Assembly: GCF_023667495.1 (NCBI RefSeq)
Contig: NZ_JAMOZL010000005.1
Location: 372,001-436,000, forward strand
Length of the DNA: 64,000 bases
Reading direction: 5' to 3'
Source: Dyadobacter sp. MSC1_007
GTDB taxonomy: Bacteria; Bacteroidota; Bacteroidia; Cytophagales; Spirosomataceae
The position numbers and the translations under genes were made by a program. The notes below the pieces were generated by a model. It made no database searches. It was not told the origin of the DNA and saw nothing but the letters and a program-made list of their open reading frames with translations. This document shows, in pieces, positions 17,295 to 26,229 of this stretch (the first letter of the stretch is position 1; every line of letters begins with the position of its first letter).

Positions 17295-18482
17295 TTATAA
17301 ATATGATTTGATGCAAAATCCAACAATGGCTGCCGCTAAAATGATGTAAGGCTCTTGTAATTTCTTGATATAAATCAGTGAAAGGATGGTTACCAGGGCT
17401 ATAACAGCAGACGCCACATCGACGATCGAGCGGGTCGCAATGACGAATACCGATCCTACCAGGGCGCCGACTACCGCCGCTGTGATCCCGTCCACAAATG
17501 CTTTGATACTCGTGTTTTTGGAGATCTTTTTAAAGTATGGCGCAGGTAAAACAGTGAGAACAAAGCAAGGAAGAAAAACGCCCAACGCCGCGACCGCCGC
17601 TCCGGCAAATCCAGAGACCAGAAAACCAATAAAGCCTACTGTGATGACCACCGGGCCGGGCGTGATCATGGCGACAGCGACAGAATCCAGGAACTGCTGC
17701 TCATTGAGCCAACCCATTTCACCTACAACACCTGCCTGCAAAAACGGGATGATTGCCAGCCCGCTCCCGAATACAAATGCCCCGGCCTCTGTGAAAAAGA
17801 GCCCTAATTTGACAAGCTCACCGGGCTCATATTGCCAGAAGCCCGTACCTGCCAGAAGAATAACGGATAGTGACGTTTCTCTTTTTTGTAACCATTTTGG
17901 CGGTGCTTTTACGACCATATAAATGAATCCAAGGAGGATAAAAAGCCACACTTCCTCCCTTTGAGTGATTGCGGTAACAACCGCCATCGTCAAAAAGAAC
18001 AGCCATAATAACCACCTGCTTTTAATTGCCTGCGGTTCAATTTTACTGATCGATTTGAGCGTCAGCTTATAACAGCTCAATGTGATAATGCCAATAACGG
18101 CAGCGCCCACACCATAGAATACAGATTGCATCCAGGGAAGCCCGCCGTATACTTTGTATGCCATACCCAGCAAAACAACCATCAAAAAGGACGGTAATAC
18201 AAAGGCTAGTCCTGTGAGCGTAGCGCCCCAAACACCATAATGCACGTAGCCAAGATATATACCGAGTTGGGCCGCCAAAGGGCCTGGGGCAAGCTGCGCA
18301 AGCGCGAGGCCTTCGCGATATTCATCCTCTGAGATCCATTTTTTGTCTTCCACCAGATCGCGGTGCATATAGCCGATCAGGGCAACCGGGCCGCCAAAGC
18401 CAACTGTGCCGAGTTTAAGAAAATATTTGGTCAGCTCCGCCAGACTGTATTTCGTTGTTTGTGTTTGGGTTACGGTTTCCAT
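17295..18482 (-). CDS. chrA: Chromate transporter, CHR family
   Basis: This 395-residue membrane protein has two homologous halves, as expected for a long-chain ChrA. The N-terminal half carries the signature GTVGFGGPVALIGYMHRDLV (about 32-51) and the second half carries FVFGSGLAIIPFLQ (about 237-250). About ten or more helices are visible. The family exports chromate at the cost of the proton gradient. It is the last of three minus-strand genes, after a rhodanese and a DUF1259 protein, a set often linked to chromate resistance. Confidence 0.9.
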   Translation of the reverse strand: METVTQTQTTKYSLAELTKYFLKLGTVGFGGPVALIGYMHRDLVEDKKWISEDEYREGLALAQLAPGPLAAQLGIYLGYVHYGVWGATLTGLAFVLPSFLMVVLLGMAYKVYGGLPWMQSVFYGVGAAVIGIITLSCYKLTLKSISKIEPQAIKSRWLLWLFFLTMAVVTAITQREEVWLFILLGFIYMVVKAPPKWLQKRETSLSVILLAGTGFWQYEPGELVKLGLFFTEAGAFVFGSGLAIIPFLQAGVVGEMGWLNEQQFLDSVAVAMITPGPVVITVGFIGFLVSGFAGAAVAALGVFLPCFVLTVLPAPYFKKISKNTSIKAFVDGITAAVVGALVGSVFVIATRSIVDVASAVIALVTILSLIYIKKLQEPYIILAAAIVGFCIKSYL

Positions 18483-18509
18483 ATATGTCTTTCATTTTCA
18501 GTCCATTTC

Positions 18510-19496
18510 CTAGTGCGTTGAATGCGCCGCTTTAACAGGCTTTCCAAGTACATCCAGCGCTGCCCTGAAACCTTTCGCAAGCGTTGTAGCCGGGCCTCGG
18601 CCATAGTAATGCAGGAAAATGATCCTTGGATTTTCGCCGAACATATGGTTGTGAAGCGCTACCACTTCCAGGTTATTAGAGCGTAATACTTTAATGACGG
18701 CGTTTACTTCTTCTTCAAGCATGGCAATATCCCCGGCAACATGGGCGCTGTCCTTGTTGCCTGCAAAACTTGCCCAGGAGTTTAACCCAATAGCGGCAGT
18801 CATTTCGGCGCCCATGGCCATTACGGTAATGTCGTCCCTTCCTACCGTGTACTTGTAGGTCGGGCCATTCACTGTTCCGGTGTATTTGACGATACCATCC
18901 AATGCAGGCAGGTCAAACAATTCTTTTCCAGTAGTGGTCGGCGGTGCAGACGGTGCGGGCTGATTGGTTGGTGAAATTTTGGCATCTTTGATGGTTGCCG
19001 CAAACTTTTTGGCCAGTTCTTCCGGCGTTCCCATACCGTGCAGGTGCATGTAGAAAATGCGCGGCTGCTCATAGAAAAAGTGGTTATGTATTGCGCCGAT
19101 TTCAAGCCCATTGGCATGGGCTGCCGAAATCAAAGGGTTCACTTCTTCTTCCAGCAGAACAGTATCGCTCATCAAAACAGCAGATTTTCCGTCCACGGTT
19201 TTTTTGATAGAAGCCCATCCACCGAAACCAAATGGAATTGGAACAGGTTCTCCTTTAATGGTTACTTTCAGGTCATTGCGCGGAAGTGGTGTAGTATGGA
19301 CTGCCTGACCTTCGTTATAAGTGCCTTTTTTGCCCATAGCAGCTTCAATAGCTGCAATTTCCTCTTTTGTGAGGGCGGGCGTCTTAACCGGGAGGTTATT
19401 CCCTTTTGAAATATGTGCGCCTGCCAATCCAGCCGCAGTGAAATAAGCGCCTGTTTTCAGCCAGTCTCTACGGGAAAAAAATGTATTGGACTTCAT
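18510..19496 (-). CDS. DUF1259 (LppY/LpqO-like) secreted protein
   Basis: The 328-residue protein starts with a Tat-like signal (SRRDWLKTGAYFTAAGLAGA). It contains two copies of the DUF1259 domain, each with the pattern HNHxxxExPRIxxxHxxGxG (HNHFFYEQPRIFYMHLHGMG and HNHMFGENPRIIFLHYYGRG). The conserved His residues look like metal or ligand sites. A longer frame starts at 19589 but would overlap the rhodanese gene by 40 bases; the ATG at 19496 gives the signal peptide directly. It lies between rhodanese and chrA in one minus-strand run. DUF1259 proteins are often encoded beside ChrA, but the biochemical role is unknown. Confidence 0.8.
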   Translation of the reverse strand: MKSNTFFSRRDWLKTGAYFTAAGLAGAHISKGNNLPVKTPALTKEEIAAIEAAMGKKGTYNEGQAVHTTPLPRNDLKVTIKGEPVPIPFGFGGWASIKKTVDGKSAVLMSDTVLLEEEVNPLISAAHANGLEIGAIHNHFFYEQPRIFYMHLHGMGTPEELAKKFAATIKDAKISPTNQPAPSAPPTTTGKELFDLPALDGIVKYTGTVNGPTYKYTVGRDDITVMAMGAEMTAAIGLNSWASFAGNKDSAHVAGDIAMLEEEVNAVIKVLRSNNLEVVALHNHMFGENPRIIFLHYYGRGPATTLAKGFRAALDVLGKPVKAAHSTH

Positions 19497-19549
19497 ATGT
19501 AGGTTGATTATTTTCTTACTTGAATATTTACAGCATTTTATCTTAACCA

Positions 19550-19987
19550 CTATTTTAATGTGGTTGTGGGACCTTTCTGCTCTTTCCACTCCTCAATGCC
19601 TCCGGTCAATCGCTGCGCAGAAAACCCTGACTGACGAAGGTGGTCAACAACCTGCTGGCTGACCTTATGTCCATGCACACAGTATATGACCACCGGCTTG
19701 GTTTTATCCAGCGATCCCGCCCATTGGGCAACCTGTGTTGGGTTCCTCCATTTGGCGCCTGGGATTACCTGCGTTCTGTCAAAGTCCTTCAATAGGCGCG
19801 CGTCGATGACTTGAAGATGTGAATCGGTCTTCATCAATGATTTCAAGTCTGCTACCGAAATTGAATCGGATTTGTGAGTGCTGTCTTGCGCGGAATGCGT
19901 AACGTTATTGATTACGCCGCTAGCCCGGGCGGCTGTCAGCAACATGATGCCCGAAAAGAGCAGAAGCCAGGTCCATTTATTTTTCAT
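19550..19987 (-). CDS. Secreted rhodanese-like sulfurtransferase
   Basis: The protein has 145 residues, with a signal peptide (about 1-22) and a single rhodanese domain (about 45-140). The active-site loop is IYCVHGHK with Cys as the probable nucleophile. It is the first gene of the rhodanese / DUF1259 / chrA run; the DUF1259 start lies 53 bases downstream. Export implies action on periplasmic sulfur compounds or oxyanions. The link with chromate is inferred from gene order; rhodanese genes occur near ChrA in many bacteria. Confidence 0.85.
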   Translation of the reverse strand: MKNKWTWLLLFSGIMLLTAARASGVINNVTHSAQDSTHKSDSISVADLKSLMKTDSHLQVIDARLLKDFDRTQVIPGAKWRNPTQVAQWAGSLDKTKPVVIYCVHGHKVSQQVVDHLRQSGFSAQRLTGGIEEWKEQKGPTTTLK

Positions 19988-20239
19988 AGTTTCTATGGAG
20001 TTTGTTTCGCATTAGAATTGAAATAGCAAGAGCTTGCATTTTTGATTGCTGCATATCAATTCAACTTGTCGATCGACTGAGCTTTCCAAACGATATGGCA
20101 ATACTATCCATTTGCATTATTTTATGATAGAATGAAAATGACGATTTGTATATTCTTTACCTTTTAATTCAATGCAGGTCTCAGGCTGTCGTTTCTTCCC
20201 CTTCACACATGCCCAAATTGTAAAACCGGACGATCTGCA

Positions 20240-21028
20240 TTAATCAGGTGTGTTCTCTTTCTTTACAAATCCGCCGTCATTGATCTCGAAGCTATGTTTT
20301 TCTTTTCCTTTAAACATAGCTTTGAGTGTTTCCAGGAATGACTCTTTCTTCAATTCGGTAGGTTCATAAGGTGTGATCGTCTTGTTGCCGACTTGTTTAT
20401 GAAACGGATTTGATCGTTTCGCTTTTTCAAAAACAACCACACTATCGTAAAAAGCGATGCTATTCACATGCCTGCTGATATCGTCAAATGTGATCCCGGT
20501 TTTGTCGTGAATATGGTGCTCGTATAGTTTGTCAATCAGTTCTTTGGCGTGTTCTACAAATGTGCCGCGCTTTCTCAGGCCGCCATGAAATTCGTTCCAG
20601 TAGGAGGTATGCGTGTCTTCGACCACATACAGCCCTCCCTCCCTGACTTTGAGAAAAAGCGTTTCGAATGAGACCAACTGCTGGATCATGGTATGCCCCC
20701 CGTCGTCGAGAATGATGTCCAGCTCGGGTAACTGACCTTTGACATTTTCCAGAAAAGCCTTGTCGCTTTGCGAACCAATGAATATGGTCGTATTTTCTTC
20801 TTCCAGTTTTTTACAATCCGGGTTAATGTCGATCGCGTATATATGCGCTTGAGGGCCGAAGAATTTCTTCCAGAGCTGCAGCGAACCACCGTGGGAAATC
20901 CCTATTTCCAGCATGTTTACCTTCTTGCCACGGTATTGGGCAAAATGTTTTTCATAAATATCGAAATAATGGTCCCATTTGTGAATAAGATTTCCCTCAT
21001 GATTGTAAAATAAATCTCTGATTGTCAT
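20240..21028 (-). CDS. Class I SAM-dependent methyltransferase
   Basis: The 262-residue protein has a Rossmann-like methyltransferase core with the SAM-binding segment MLEIGISHGGSLQLW (about 34-48). It also has the acidic IYAIDINPDC, and LDIILDDGGHTMIQQ near 105, then VVEDTHTSYW. The pattern is typical of sugar or antibiotic methyltransferases (MycE/CmcI type) that use a divalent metal at the DDGGH region. A longer frame begins at 21103, but MTIRDLFYNHEGN at 21028 fits the family N-terminus. It is monocistronic and transcribed divergently from padR. The substrate is unknown. Confidence 0.75.
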   Translation of the reverse strand: MTIRDLFYNHEGNLIHKWDHYFDIYEKHFAQYRGKKVNMLEIGISHGGSLQLWKKFFGPQAHIYAIDINPDCKKLEEENTTIFIGSQSDKAFLENVKGQLPELDIILDDGGHTMIQQLVSFETLFLKVREGGLYVVEDTHTSYWNEFHGGLRKRGTFVEHAKELIDKLYEHHIHDKTGITFDDISRHVNSIAFYDSVVVFEKAKRSNPFHKQVGNKTITPYEPTELKKESFLETLKAMFKGKEKHSFEINDGGFVKKENTPD

Positions 21029-21210
21029 GGCCTTGTGGTTTAATAGGTGGTTTGGGTTTTCTGCGATAGAAGTCTCGCGCTTAGCACAACGACGCGCGGA
21101 CACAATTTTAAGAACGGTTACATCTTCGAATATAGTGCTTACTGCCGTTTGTAAGGCTTGGAATACCTGTTCAGGTCAAAAATGATTAGCGAAGGTCATC
21201 TGCTGTCCAT

Positions 21211-21226
21211 TGTCCCGTGCCGGACA
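21211..21226. promoter_or_regulatory. Inverted repeat upstream of padR/permease, site A
   Basis: TGTCCCGTGCCGGACA is an inverted repeat of the form TGTCC-N6-GGACA. A second copy starts 21 bases further on, two helical turns, so two dimers could bind the same face. The same motif precedes the other FtsX-like permease at 26044. Confidence 0.5.
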
Positions 21227-21231
21227 TTGAC

Positions 21232-21247
21232 TGTCCAAAATCGGACA
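21232..21247. promoter_or_regulatory. Inverted repeat upstream of padR/permease, site B
   Basis: TGTCCAAAATCGGACA is the second TGTCC-N6-GGACA element. It lies about 65-80 bases before a possible -24/-12 promoter at 21311, a normal distance for an NtrC-type enhancer-binding activator. The regulator identity is inference. Confidence 0.5.
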
Positions 21248-21310
21248 ATTACTTTCCGGCTCTATTTATTAAATGACCGATCCGACTGGTTTTTGCCTTC
21301 TTCAGTCTTC

Positions 21311-21326
21311 TGGCTCACTATTTGTT
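21311..21326 (+). promoter_or_regulatory. Possible sigma-54 (-24/-12) promoter for padR-permease operon
   Basis: TGGCTCACTATTTGTT matches the sigma-54 pattern TGGCACG-N4-TTGCW in TGGC and TTG, with the right spacing, but has GT rather than GC at -12. Transcription would begin near 21338, leaving a leader of about 36 bases before padR. Confidence 0.35.
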
Positions 21327-21373
21327 ATACGGAAATAGAATATATATCAAAATTGATTAAATCCTGTTTATAA

Positions 21374-21709
21374 ATGAGAAGGAGTGATCTGGGTGAATTT
21401 GAAGAGGTCGTTTTGCTAGCAGTTGCAGCTTTGTCGCCAAACGCTTACACGGTAGCTATCGCTGAAGAACTGGAACGGGAAACTGGCAATATTGTGACTT
21501 CTGGTGCTGTGCACGCAGCCATGCAGCGTCTTGAACAAAAACATTATTTGAAATCTGTCTGGGGCGAGGCAACTGCGGAAAGAGGTGGTCGGAGGAAGCG
21601 GTTGTATGCCGTAACAGGCCTGGGAGGTCGCGTCCTGGAAGAATCGAGGGCTGTCCGTAACCGGCTTTGGGACCGGATTCTGCCAGCCATCCGCCTGGAA
21701 TGGAACTGA
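21374..21709 (+). CDS. PadR-family transcriptional regulator
   Basis: The 111-residue protein has the PadR winged helix (about 8-85) with LGEFEEVVLLAVAAL at the start and the wing segment ERGGRRKRLYAVTGLG. The short length fits the minimal PadR subgroup. It is 16 bases upstream of the FtsX-like permease and almost certainly in one operon with it. PadR-permease pairs are frequent in Cytophagales; PadR probably regulates its own operon. Confidence 0.88.
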   Translation: MRRSDLGEFEEVVLLAVAALSPNAYTVAIAEELERETGNIVTSGAVHAAMQRLEQKHYLKSVWGEATAERGGRRKRLYAVTGLGGRVLEESRAVRNRLWDRILPAIRLEWN

Positions 21710-21725
21710 TGATCACTCGAAAGCT

Positions 21726-24476
21726 ATGAAATTACAACATCCCACATCAGATCTGCCACCGAGGCGTATCACAAAATTTTTAAAAATGCTGCTTGCGCCG
21801 CACGTGCGCGAAGAAGTACTAGGTGATTTGCAGGAGCGCTATGTCCAACGGGTGCAGAGTCAGGGAGTGTCAAAAGCCAGAAGGCGGTATTGGCTGGAAA
21901 CGCTGGCCTATATGCGCCCAGCATTTATCAAAAGACAAAAAAATAAATATTCTTCAACTGGGCGGCAATCCGCTGGGCGGAAATCCGCTGGGCGGCACTC
22001 CGCTGGGCGGCAAACTGCCGAACCGTCCGCTCTTTACTATTGCCATAATATGATCCTGAATTATTTAAAAATCGCGCTTCGCAATCTGAAACGACAAAAA
22101 GTTTCAACCAGCATTAATGTAATTGGGCTGGCCATCGGATTGGCTACCTGCATATTGATCATGCTGTATGTGCAGGATGAATTATCCTACGACCGCTACA
22201 ATGAAAAAGCGGACAGGATTTTCCGGGTAGCCCAAAAGGTACGATTAAACGGGGATGACGTTGGTGGACCAACGTTAGGTCAAAGTGCTGCGACCGATTT
22301 AAAACAGCAAGTTCCGGAAGTATTAAAAGCAACGCGTTTCCGGGGGCAGGGAGGTGAATTTGTCAGCTATGGGACCAGTTCATTTAAGGAAGACAACCTG
22401 CTGGTTGCCGACTCATCTTTTTTTGACGTATTCAGCATTCCATTCTTGAAAGGAAACCCGAAAAGGGCACTGACCGAGCCAAATACTGTGGTTATTACTG
22501 ATGAGACTGCACGGAAGTACTTCGGCAATGACGACCCGATCGGGAAAGTCTTATCATTCGGCCGCGAAAAAATCCCGTACCGGATTACCGGTGTGGTCAG
22601 CAATGTGCCAGCCAGCTCCCATTTTCGATTCGACATGCTGGCTTCATTCGCCGCCGATGAGGAGGAGCATGCAGGATGGATATATCGAATGAACTATTAT
22701 ACTTATGTGCTTCTGCCGGAGCATCATGATTTCAAAAAAGTAGAAGCAAAAATTGCACGCCTCGCTGAAAAACAGATCGGCGGTGAACTGCAGCAATGGC
22801 TGAAACTTACCCCGGAGCAATTTCGCGCGAAAGGCGATGATTTCGGGATTCTTCTTCAGCCACTCACAGGAATTCATTTGTATTCCGCGTTTGGGACGGC
22901 CGAATTAAGCCCTGGAGGAACTATTATGTACGTCTACGTGCTGAGCGCCATTGCCGCTTTTATGTTGCTGATAGCTTGTGTGAACTTTATGAACCTGTCG
23001 ACGGCCACGGCGGTCCGGCGGTCGCGTGAGGTAGGGGTACGCAAGGTGCTGGGCTCAGTAAAGGGACAATTGCGACAGCAGTTTCTGATTGAATCGCTTT
23101 TGCTGGCGATAGTGGCATTGTTGGTTGGATTGTTGATTGTAGCCGTGGCGCTGCCATTTTTCAACCAGCTCACAAGCAAGGCCCTTACCATGAATTTGTT
23201 GACGAACTCGTCCGTAGTGGCTGGCTTGATAGCCGGAACGGTACTGGTTGGGTTGCTGGCTGGTAGCTACCCGGCATTTTACCTGGCATCCTTTAAACCT
23301 GTATTAGTGTTGAAGGGTGGCTTTTCGGCAGGTCGCGGAAACTTCAACCTGCGGAGCGGATTGGTCGTTTTTCAATTTTTTGTCACTATATCGATGATCA
23401 TCGCGACCGTCACCGCGGACCGGCAATTACGTTACATGCAAAGCCAGAAAGTGGGTTTCGACCGCGAACAAGTGCTGGTGATCCAAAATACAGACATGCT
23501 TCGCAATAACGAAGCCGTGTTTCGCGACCAGATCATCCAGTCGCCGCAAGTGATCACAAGTAGCATTTCCGGGCAAGTGCCCGTTGGGAATTCGATCATG
23601 GATAAAACCACTGTCATGTCCAAAGAAAACCCTGATCAGGGTGTCATGAGCCGGTTCTATTTTGTTGATCCTGAATATATCCCGACATTGGCCATTAGTA
23701 TGACCCAGGGGCGTAATTTCTCAAAAAGTTTCCCTACCGACTCCTCCGCCGTTATTTTGAATGAAACGGCCATACGGGCCTTAGGCTGGCAGCAGGATCC
23801 GATCGGAAGAGAGCTGATCGGCCACACGGATGATAACGGAGTAAAAACATATTACCGGGTTATTGGTGTCGTGAAGGACTTTCATTTCGAATCCCTGAAG
23901 CAAAAAATCGAACCGCTGGTTATGTTTTTGGGTAGAAATTCCGGCAATATTTTGGTTAAAACCCGCACTGATCAAATTCCAACATTCCTCGCTTCACTGA
24001 AACAGCAGTGGGAGTCATTCTCGCCGACAGCTCCTTTTTCCTATTCGTTCCTGGATGACCGTTTTGAGCATGTATACGCCAGTGAGCAAAAAATAGAACA
24101 GGTGCTGGTTCTCTTCTCAAGTCTGACGATCTTCATCGCCTGTCTAGGGTTGTTCGGATTGGCTACCTACACCGCCGAACAGCGTACCAAAGAGATTGGC
24201 GTCCGGAAAGTACTGGGTGCATCGGTTGGCAGCGTGGTCGCATTGCTTTGCAATGACTTTATCAAGCTTATTCTGATAGCACTGGTGCTGGCTTCTCCAA
24301 TTGCATGGTGGGGCATGAACCAGTGGCTGAACGAATTTGCCTATAAGGTTACAATTGATTGGTGGATATTTGGCGTGGCGGGATTGCTCGCGGTTGGGAT
24401 TGCCTTGCTGACAGTCAGTTTTCAAAGTATTAAAGCTGCTATGATGAATCCCGTTAAAAGTTTACGTAGTGAATAG
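21726..24476 (+). CDS. FtsX/MacB-like ABC transporter permease with N-terminal prefix domain
   Basis: The 916-residue protein has a permease-prefix domain (about residues 10-75), a repeat-coded linker (79-98), and then a double MacB-like layout. The first helix is at about 127-148, followed by a periplasmic core domain, FtsX helices (about 400-520), a second periplasmic core domain, and final FtsX helices (about 785-905) with EQRTKEIGVRKVLGAS. No ABC ATPase is encoded in the operon, so an ATPase must come from elsewhere or the protein works without transport. The sequence from MILNYLKIALRNL (residue 109) aligns with the start of the permease at 26230, so the first 108 residues are an extension. 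The padR gene precedes it. Confidence 0.85.
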   Translation: MKLQHPTSDLPPRRITKFLKMLLAPHVREEVLGDLQERYVQRVQSQGVSKARRRYWLETLAYMRPAFIKRQKNKYSSTGRQSAGRKSAGRHSAGRQTAEPSALYYCHNMILNYLKIALRNLKRQKVSTSINVIGLAIGLATCILIMLYVQDELSYDRYNEKADRIFRVAQKVRLNGDDVGGPTLGQSAATDLKQQVPEVLKATRFRGQGGEFVSYGTSSFKEDNLLVADSSFFDVFSIPFLKGNPKRALTEPNTVVITDETARKYFGNDDPIGKVLSFGREKIPYRITGVVSNVPASSHFRFDMLASFAADEEEHAGWIYRMNYYTYVLLPEHHDFKKVEAKIARLAEKQIGGELQQWLKLTPEQFRAKGDDFGILLQPLTGIHLYSAFGTAELSPGGTIMYVYVLSAIAAFMLLIACVNFMNLSTATAVRRSREVGVRKVLGSVKGQLRQQFLIESLLLAIVALLVGLLIVAVALPFFNQLTSKALTMNLLTNSSVVAGLIAGTVLVGLLAGSYPAFYLASFKPVLVLKGGFSAGRGNFNLRSGLVVFQFFVTISMIIATVTADRQLRYMQSQKVGFDREQVLVIQNTDMLRNNEAVFRDQIIQSPQVITSSISGQVPVGNSIMDKTTVMSKENPDQGVMSRFYFVDPEYIPTLAISMTQGRNFSKSFPTDSSAVILNETAIRALGWQQDPIGRELIGHTDDNGVKTYYRVIGVVKDFHFESLKQKIEPLVMFLGRNSGNILVKTRTDQIPTFLASLKQQWESFSPTAPFSYSFLDDRFEHVYASEQKIEQVLVLFSSLTIFIACLGLFGLATYTAEQRTKEIGVRKVLGASVGSVVALLCNDFIKLILIALVLASPIAWWGMNQWLNEFAYKVTIDWWIFGVAGLLAVGIALLTVSFQSIKAAMMNPVKSLRSE
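21959..22018 (+). repeat. Four tandem 15-base repeats inside the permease gene
   Basis: Four units of the form TGGGCGGcAATCCGC follow each other in frame, with the last unit more diverged. They code for GRQSA / GRKSA / GRHSA / GRQTA, a flexible basic linker between the cytoplasmic prefix domain and the first membrane helix. A 15-base unit can change copy number without frameshift. Confidence 0.85.
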
Positions 24477-24893
24477 CAAAAGGGCGCGCCTGGCAGATCC
24501 AACTGTTTATATGAATGTTTATTTTGTAATAATTTGAACTAGTTCTTCTTATTGCGTAGTTAGCAATATGATCAAATTATCGACCAATGTCAGATCAAAT
24601 CTAACCTGGTATTGCGCCTGAGCTAACAGACGGCAATGCTTGTGGTCGGGGAGGTGAGAGAGGGAGGATTTCATAGGTGTGTGGGGTTAGTGTAGCAAGT
24701 TAGGGATTTTTTGATTTTTGGGGAATGGTGGACAATTTTGGATCGCTTTGGTACGACTTTGAGATAGCGTTTGGTCACCCCCATAACCCAAAAAAACTAT
24801 ATAGATAAGTACGGAAAGGCCCAGCATCATGAGGAAATAGATAATTATGTTGTTGTTTGTAGTCCTTAAATCCGACCTACTAAGACGTTACTA
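24477..24893. other. Intergenic region without a supported gene
   Basis: This stretch of about 417 bases lies between the permease stop and the stop of the convergent membrane-protein gene. No frame has protein-like composition and I find no clear hairpin terminator or repeat. It is AT-rich at its left end and G-rich around 24640-24720. Confidence 0.5.
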
Positions 24894-25862
24894 TTATTTC
24901 CTTGTTGGTATTTCAGCCTGAACTTTGATGTGGCTCAAAACCCGTTCGTGGATTTGGTGTACGATGAAATCACTCCAAATGGTCCAATAGAAACCTGGCT
25001 TGTTCTTATTGACATACCAGGTAGTCCCCTCAAGTAGCGTGCCGCCATTCGCCAGCTTTGTCAGTTTGAATTGGCCTTCCTTAGAGATCCAGTACCCATG
25101 AAGGTGATTAGGTTTTATGTCGTAAAAGCTGATTTCTTTCATCGGGGCTGGTTGTTGCTCGACAGAAAACTTCAATAGTTTAGGTTCATCCCAAACTTTA
25201 ATCGGCTCTACAAAACTTCCTGTCGAGAAATTACAATACCTGATCGCCCCGACACCTTGGCCGTCAATAGTTGCATTAATCGGATAGGCGATTCCGGTCT
25301 TGAAAACAAATTCTGTCGGCTCTGCTAATTGTGGAAAGGCAACCACGTTTTTCCAAACGGCCTCCGGTGAGGCATTTATTTCTATGGAAGTTGTTACCGA
25401 TCTTATAGGGTCGATAACGACATTTTTATCGTCGAATACCATGAAAGCCGGAACGGAGATAAACATTAAAATGCCTGCAGTGTGGGCACCATTGGCTGAT
25501 ACACTTTTAGAGAACGCCTTCGCGACAACATAGCCTAAATATGTAAGCGGGAACCCGATCGGAGCCGCCATCACAAGACAGATGAATCCTTCCCAAGCAA
25601 AAAGTAGCAGTCCAATACAGAAGGTCAACAATGTCAAATATGCGTTATTCTTCGCCGCTTTTGCAGGTGACTGTTTTTTGTATGTATATATCAGTGTAGA
25701 TGTCGCCCCGATCACGAAAGGAAGCCATATAAACAAACCGTAAGAATAAGCCCTTAAAATATCTGTAGTAAAATAGGTGCAAGCCCACCCAAATAAGCAA
25801 GGTATCAGAATTGACAATATCCTTTGTGTAGGGATGCTATAGCCGGCGTTCTTACTTTCCAT
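24894..25862 (-). CDS. Membrane protein with C-terminal SRPBCC-like domain
   Basis: The 322-residue protein has about five N-terminal helices (roughly residues 10-145). A soluble domain follows (about 160-315) beginning TTSIEINASPEAVWKNVVAFP, the usual first strand of START/polyketide-cyclase (SRPBCC) folds that bind hydrophobic ligands. It ends with a helix including FIVHQIHERVLSHIK. The ATG at 25862 is chosen because the upstream extension (from 25913) has no domain value. I do not know a function. It is a single gene on the minus strand between two plus-strand permease operons. Confidence 0.65.
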   Translation of the reverse strand: MESKNAGYSIPTQRILSILIPCLFGWACTYFTTDILRAYSYGLFIWLPFVIGATSTLIYTYKKQSPAKAAKNNAYLTLLTFCIGLLLFAWEGFICLVMAAPIGFPLTYLGYVVAKAFSKSVSANGAHTAGILMFISVPAFMVFDDKNVVIDPIRSVTTSIEINASPEAVWKNVVAFPQLAEPTEFVFKTGIAYPINATIDGQGVGAIRYCNFSTGSFVEPIKVWDEPKLLKFSVEQQPAPMKEISFYDIKPNHLHGYWISKEGQFKLTKLANGGTLLEGTTWYVNKNKPGFYWTIWSDFIVHQIHERVLSHIKVQAEIPTRK

Positions 25863-26020
25863 TATTAACTGTGTAGTGAAAGGTATCGGTAAATAATAAA
25901 ACCAACACCACAAAATTAATAAATATCAGTATGTAAAAGTGGGGTTACACTGGTGTCCGTAATGTTGATGGGTATCGAGCATTGTTATAGGCAAAATTCC
26001 CGTGGACAGATTAAACAAAC

Positions 26021-26037
26021 TGTTTCGGTAGCGAACA
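26021..26037. promoter_or_regulatory. Degenerate inverted repeat upstream of second permease
   Basis: TGTTTCGGTAGCGAACA is a weak inverted repeat lying about 22 bases, centre to centre, from the perfect element at 26044. This repeats the tandem arrangement seen before padR. On its own it would not be convincing. Confidence 0.25.
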
Positions 26038-26043
26038 TTCAGA

Positions 26044-26059
26044 TGTCCGGTATCGGACA
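26044..26059. promoter_or_regulatory. Perfect inverted repeat upstream of second permease
   Basis: TGTCCGGTATCGGACA has perfect 6-base arms and a 4-base spacer. It is the same element as those at 21211 and 21232, and lies about 170 bases before the permease start, about 65 bases before a TGG-containing promoter-like element at 26125. Confidence 0.55.
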
Positions 26060-26124
26060 TTGCGCAATAACTATATTGAACTTAATGGGCTAGTAATCAG
26101 GGAATTGTTCGTCATTTGAGTTTC

Positions 26125-26141
26125 TGGATCGACTATTTTAT
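26125..26141 (+). promoter_or_regulatory. Possible promoter of second permease, resembles the padR promoter
   Basis: TCTGGATCGACTATTTTAT around this position resembles the TTCTGGCTCACTATTTGTT element at 21308 apart from one inserted base. The -24 TGG is kept, but the -12 GC is absent, so a sigma-54 assignment is weak. Confidence 0.2.
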
Positions 26142-26229
26142 CAGCAAAAATAGAAGTTATAAAAACCGATGAAACGGATCCAGCCAATGGGATAATGACC
26201 ATTCTTCTAACCCTTTATTAGGTATTGAT

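Noticed and set aside
20028..20239. Possible RNA gene or riboswitch before the rhodanese gene
   Set aside because: The region has small inverted repeats such as GCAAGAGCTTGC but no extended structure or recognisable aptamer; I see only a probable promoter region.
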